Below are positions 59,001 to 64,000 of a stretch of 64,000 nt of DNA, piece after piece (positions within the stretch are counted from its first letter, which is position 1; each line of letters starts with the position of its first letter). Both the position numbers and the translations under genes were made by a program. Location of the stretch: positions 37,018,959 to 37,082,958 of the forward strand of contig NC_088788.1 of the NCBI RefSeq assembly GCF_949628265.1, read 5' to 3'. The notes below the pieces were generated by a model. It ran no database searches, was not told the origin of the DNA, and was given only the letters and a program-made list of their open reading frames with translations. This DNA comes from Cloeon dipterum (taxonomy: Eukaryota > Arthropoda > Insecta > Ephemeroptera > Baetidae).

Positions 59001-62000
59001 GAGTGTGAATAACCAGAGCTGAATATAATAAAGAAAAAAAGGATAACGCCCAACACAGAAGCTTCTCTTTTTATCGGCATGAATAATGACGACACATTTC
59101 ATACCTCAAACGAACAACAGTGGGACGTTTTTTAAAGGAAAGCCAAATTGGGATGCTGCCTTGATTTCCGATAAATTTATTCACCAAGAAGCCCAACAGC
59201 GAGTTTTTAGTTTCTCTCGGTTCTTCGCGCGGGAGCTGCAACAAAATGCACCCTGTGTGGTTGGAAATACCCTCTAAGGGAGCATGAAAACCTGGCACAA
59301 ATGTGTCCGTTATTGTTCAGGTCAGGATAAAAGACGGGTATAAACGAACAAACGCTCGCTCGCTCCCCTTGTTGGCCTTTTCGTTGCACTCTGGGGGTTG
59401 GGTAGCAGCAAACAACAAACACTCAATACATATAGAGCCCGCTTAGCTGGTGTTTACTGAACCCATCTTTCGCCGAAAAAGATCAATTTACCAGCAACCA
59501 GCACAGCTATGAATTTAGGGCGGAATTTCGAGCCGATTTACACGGATGTTCGGCACAATTTCGCAAGTATTTTTTACTTCTTATTATTATTAAGTATAAA
59601 CCCCCTAAAACTGGAGATTGGTTGTTTTAGTTTCGTCTAATTTTTTTTATTAGAAGAAAGACATTTTAAGGAATTTTTTGCTGACCGATTAGGAACTTGT
59701 CCATCTAAAATTGCTTATTTTGTTAATCAATTCTTGAAAAATTGAAATTAATTTAACATTAATTTACCAAAATGAAACAAAGGAAAGCACCTTTCAAATA
59801 AACATGTACTCTAAATATTTTTAAAAGCATCTTTAATTTGTAAAAGAGCAAAATCAATGAATTTTTGATCGCGATTAGTTTTGTTATAACGTTTTAAAGC
59901 TACATTCCTGCATCGAGGAATTAAATTATAACAAGAAAAACTAAATAATTATTTGCCATTGAAAAAACAGATAGAAACATTTAGTTGGAGAGTATATATA
60001 TGTATAATAGATCTTAAAAATCATTATACTATTCCAAAGGTTAACAACTAACACCTTTCAATCTGCTAATTAGAAAGTTTCTCCACCTCTTTGGTGTTTT
60101 TTATAAAATGGCCTCAAAGCGTAAATTAACTGGCGAAAACGATCCAGTGTCAGCATGCTGTGGACCTATCAAACCCGAAATTAATGCAAAATGTAAACAT
60201 AATTAAAAGAAAACGGCTGATTAATATGGTTAATTATCAGCAGAAGCAATTTGTTGGCGCTGACAAAGGCGCTGCTGTTGAAAAGCAATTAAACTCGCTC
60301 TTTAACAAGGGACGAAGCTTCCTTTGTCTCTCGGCAAAGGTTTTCCAGGCAGTGCAGATAAGAACAAGTCGCCGCTTGACGAGCCGCTAATTAATAACGT
60401 GAAAAATTTTGGCCCGCTGTCAATCAGGGGCGAATTCTCACAATCAGCACTCGTCCTTAATACCTTTTTGATTAATTTCCTGGCAAAAAGAAAAAAAATT
60501 AACGAAGCGAAGGCCAATGTGAGCAATTCCAAGAGCAAACACTCACTTTACCCCATTTTTCACGCGGGCTCTCGTGATTTTGACAGCAGCTAAGCTTTAA
60601 ATTAAACAAACCGATGCCGCACGCCGCGAGTACATCCCACAATGATCGCGTTAGAGCTGTTTGCCGAGAAGTCATGCTGCGCCGAATTGAAGCGGGTGCA
60701 CGAGAGACACGCGGAGACGCTCCCCAATTTCATACTCTCACTCGCGTGCGCCGCCTACTTTATCAAATAAAGCAGTTTAATGTGGCCATGATTGATGAAT
60801 CTAAAGCGACTCTGGGGACGCACGCGGCAGAGCAGCAGACACTGACAAGCCATGCCGACTCGGCTTTCGTCGCAAAAAAATCACAACGCTTGTTTTGTCA
60901 TATTTATGAACATGTTGTCATTCTTTTTCTTTCAGCAACACGTCTCACATAATAGAAAACTAGAACATTAAAAAAAATACCCGAAATTTACTCGTTAACA
61001 GCAATCATATCGCCAAAATCATTTGATTCGTCTTGCTGAGCAGATTCAAAATATTTAAAATATAAAAATTGTTTCTTTGTAACCAAAAGGAAAAAAATCT
61101 CGTAGAAACTAATAAACGAGATTAAAAATTACTGATGTATTTCCCAAAAGAAAATACCACCCATTATTATTATTTTTTTATTTTAAAAATTACATTTGAT
61201 GTTTCCATAACTGGAGCGAAACGCGTGTGTGTCTGTCGCAGCATAGCACACGCGTAGAGCATTTTATAATCTGTGTTTGTCGAGTGGTGGTCGTCGGACC
61301 GGTGTATGATACAGGTTGCTTCTTCCAAGGCTGCACCTGATCATTTGCTACACACGCATGCCCTCCTGATACAAAGCGGAGAAATTTGGTCGCTTTGTAA
61401 TAAAAAAACGCAACAATCTTGGAAGAACCAATTGCATGGCTGGCGCACGCACGCGTCCGTCCGTGTTTCAAAGCCGCGGCTGCCAGGCCGGGCTTCCAAA
61501 TTATTATTTTTGGGAGCTGAAAATGATGCTGACTGTATTCCATTACAGGTGGAAAAAATAGCAACAAAATTTGAGTGAGCGAATGTACTAAAATTCTATT
61601 ACATAAAGGGTTAAATTTAAAAAATTCGGCAGCTTAAAATTAATTAAAACATGCTCGATTTAAGAGAGAATCTTCTACAACTCTATAGTTAGCACGAAAT
61701 TTATAATTCAGACTTGCGAGCCATCTACAGAAGGGGAATTTGAACAGTTAACAAATTCCACACTGATTGACACTTAAGCGATAATTAGCTGTTTACGCTT
61801 AAGAGCGTTAGAAACCTTCTTGGCACGCATGAAGTCCTTGCACAAACTGGAAAATATTGTTCGGGCGGAAGAAAAAAAGGCTTCTAAAGACGGAACCGAG
61901 TCCTTTTGCTGCTAGCCGCCAATAGGATCGGCTGAAAGTGAGGCTGCCGCGTTTTCTTTGGCTTTTCACTCGAGGAGAGGCAAGAAAAGTCTGGAAAAAA

Positions 62001-63242
62001 ATGCAAATCTTGAGCATTGCACTTAATTGCAAGAAACTCGTGCCGCTAATTAACGTTAGAGCCTTTCTACAGGTTCATGCTGACCTGTTACAAGTTAGAA
62101 AAATCTAGTCTCGCGGGAATAAAAAAAAATCATATCGGAAAGGAAAGCGGCAACTACGAGTGGTCACACGTACTGAGCACACAAATTACTCTAACGAAAC
62201 TTACTACACAAAAATTGCCAGCAGGCACGGGCCGTGGAGATGGAGAAACAACTCAATAATTTTCTTAATTCCGTCCAAAACTTAGATGTGCTTGTAGATA
62301 ACACTATCGATTTGTTTATGTTTTTCGCACAACACGCTAGATTAGGTCAATTTAATTACGACCATCTCTTCAATCATGAAATCCTGGCAAACTCCTAGGA
62401 AATGCGAAGAAATATGAATTAAAAAACACGCATACTATATAGGAAAATTTCTGCGAATGATTTCTAGACTGTCTCGTTTACTATGCACCTGATTGTTAGA
62501 AAATCAGCAGCAAAAAATTGTAATTTATATTAAAAAAACTTATGTAAAAACTCATTGTTTAATAGAATCAATTGTGAATAAGCTTTACTTAATAATTGAT
62601 GTATTTATAATATTATTCAATGTTTTTATTAGTTAACTTTTGAAAATGTAAACTTTGTGCTGCTGCGTCGAGCGTCGAGTACACTTCCAATGCTAGTTTT
62701 GGGTTGGAAAGAATCGATGTTTTAATTTTATTTCATAATAAATAATTTGTATAGATACAACGGTATAGCACTTGATTAATATCCGCGTATTTACAAATTG
62801 AATTCGGGAAAACATGAACAAAAAAAGAAACAATGCATTCAATTAATGCCAATAATTGTAAAAACTACGATAGTTTTATGTTTTTTTTGTACTTGTAATT
62901 ATTAGTATTACACAGCAGTACAAAAATTAAGGCTTCTCGAAGTTCTATATCCGCGTGTTTAAGCCCTCTTTCGACTATTTTAAATATCGCACGAAGAATG
63001 CTTGAATTTTAATGTGAATGAAAATTCACAAGCGGTAAATTAACGACGAGCAAACATTTTTTTTAAATAACTGTCAACAAGTGCATTGCATGGTGCTCAG
63101 TGGTGTGCATCGGCGGAGAGAAAGAGTTAAGTGCGATGATGAGATTTCTCACTTGGAGTCGGGTTTACCTACCTTCTAGACACCGATGCGTGCCTGGCCG
63201 CCGACTGGATTTGAAAATCCACTGACCCTGAACGCGATCATG
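56097..63242. other. Long non-coding stretch, nothing recognised
   Basis: 7 kb without exons, RNA genes or repeats I can support. A 170-codon frame at 57444-57956 crosses a GC-rich island but resembles no family. AT-rich zones lie at 57960-58300, 59560-60110 and 62400-63080. It could be spacer or a large intron of a gene outside the window. Confidence 0.5.
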
Positions 63243-63249
63243 GAGAGAG

Positions 63250-63345
<96 letters not shown>
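63243..63345 (+). repeat. (GA)n tract, 103 bp
   Basis: Dinucleotide GA repeat with one early interruption (GC near 63251). It has the same motif and strand as the longer tract at 50012-50173. Confidence 0.96.
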
Positions 63346-63348
<3 letters not shown>

Positions 63349-64000
63349 ATTACTTTGCCAGGCGTCAGTTAGCCAAGAAAACAAAACAGCAAGCAGTCCA
63401 GTCGTCAGTCTGGCTTCTCCTTCCACACACTCACGCAATTCTCAGACTGTGAAATTGGTGTAAATTGCTTTCAAGGAAATAAATATCACCTTACATAAAT
63501 TACATAGAAAGAATGAACACAGAAAATTAATTAAAATGACAAGAGTACATACCACAATGATTTTTTTGCCCTGGAGATATTTTTCATAATAACAATCAGT
63601 TTCGTACTGGGGCAGTGAATTGATAAAAAACAAATTTAAATAACCCTACACCAAAGTGGAACAGACGGAAAACAGTTTCCAAATGGTTGAATGGCTCAAA
63701 AACATTTTTTAAAATGTATTTTAAACATTTTAAATGATAAATGTTTTGAGATATTTTGATTCGATGAATTGTCTGAAACGTCAAGGTTCTTGTAATTTTA
63801 TTGTTACTAAATAGAAATTTAAAAGATTTAAGAACGCGACTGTAGGTTTTTGTGGCATTTTCATTGCTGGATTTTTCGTTTAAAAAGTGAAAAAATATTC
63901 ATGTATGAAAGTTGGATTTATATTATTGGAAACATGGAAAATAGCCAAAAATTAAGGGCTTTCATGCTGCCGGCCGATTATCCAATCTCTTGCCAAATAT
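63346..64000. other. Non-coding right edge
   Basis: AT-rich sequence up to the window end. No feature is recognised. Confidence 0.5.

Overview
This window looks like nuclear DNA from an arthropod, most likely an insect. Coding sequence is sparse and split into small exons by short GT-AG introns of about 48-62 nt. TATA boxes and AATAAA signals are metazoan in style, and the spacers carry MITEs, foldback elements and 5'-truncated LINE tails. The families present (small GPI-type Ly6 proteins, secreted C-type-lectin-like proteins, a secreted DNA/RNA non-specific endonuclease) are typical of insects. The lectin-like type with a cysteine-rich N-terminal module reminds me of families expanded in mayflies, but that is a tentative recollection and not a sequence-based identification.

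Layout. 1-3.1 kb: a duplicated promoter-side block at the left edge, then a minus-strand Ly6 gene (2564-3082). 7.1-10.2 kb: a LINE tail, a hAT-type MITE with perfect target duplications, and a decayed minus-strand endonuclease gene (8377-9877) whose upstream block repeats bases 1-165; an intact paralogue may therefore lie just left of the window. 12.2-17.1 kb: two tandem plus-strand lectin-like genes with the same exon plan. In the first, the last intron has grown to 2.07 kb through a foldback element that itself carries two later insertions. 23.3-27.8 kb: a 4.5-kb unit with 13-bp inverted termini and inverted subterminal repeats. 33.8-46.8 kb: six plus-strand Ly6 genes. The last three are recent tandem copies about 2.3-2.4 kb apart. 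48.2-49 kb: a 3' LINE fragment. 52.8-54.7 kb: two inverted copies of a 363-bp MITE. Two long GA tracts lie at 50.0 and 63.2 kb. The remaining stretches (17.1-23.3, 27.8-32.7, 37.6-40.3, 49-52.8 and 54.7-63.2 kb) show no recognisable gene.

All seven Ly6 genes use one plan: a signal-peptide exon of about 49 nt, a middle exon holding the first five of ten cysteines, and a last exon holding the rest plus a hydrophobic tail, joined by phase-1 introns. Three of them, including the distant inverted one, share a TTATCAC element 19-20 bp before the TATA box, which suggests a common transcriptional input. The products should sit at the cell surface or be secreted. No operon-like co-function is implied, and the cluster is best read as birth-and-death gene duplication with exchange between copies. 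The most distinctive points are the matched loss of one disulfide pair in the 37.1-kb Ly6 gene (which also has an in-frame TAG in its signal-peptide exon), the TATA deletion in the last Ly6 copy, the nested intron in the lectin-like gene, and the 4.5-kb inverted-terminus unit.
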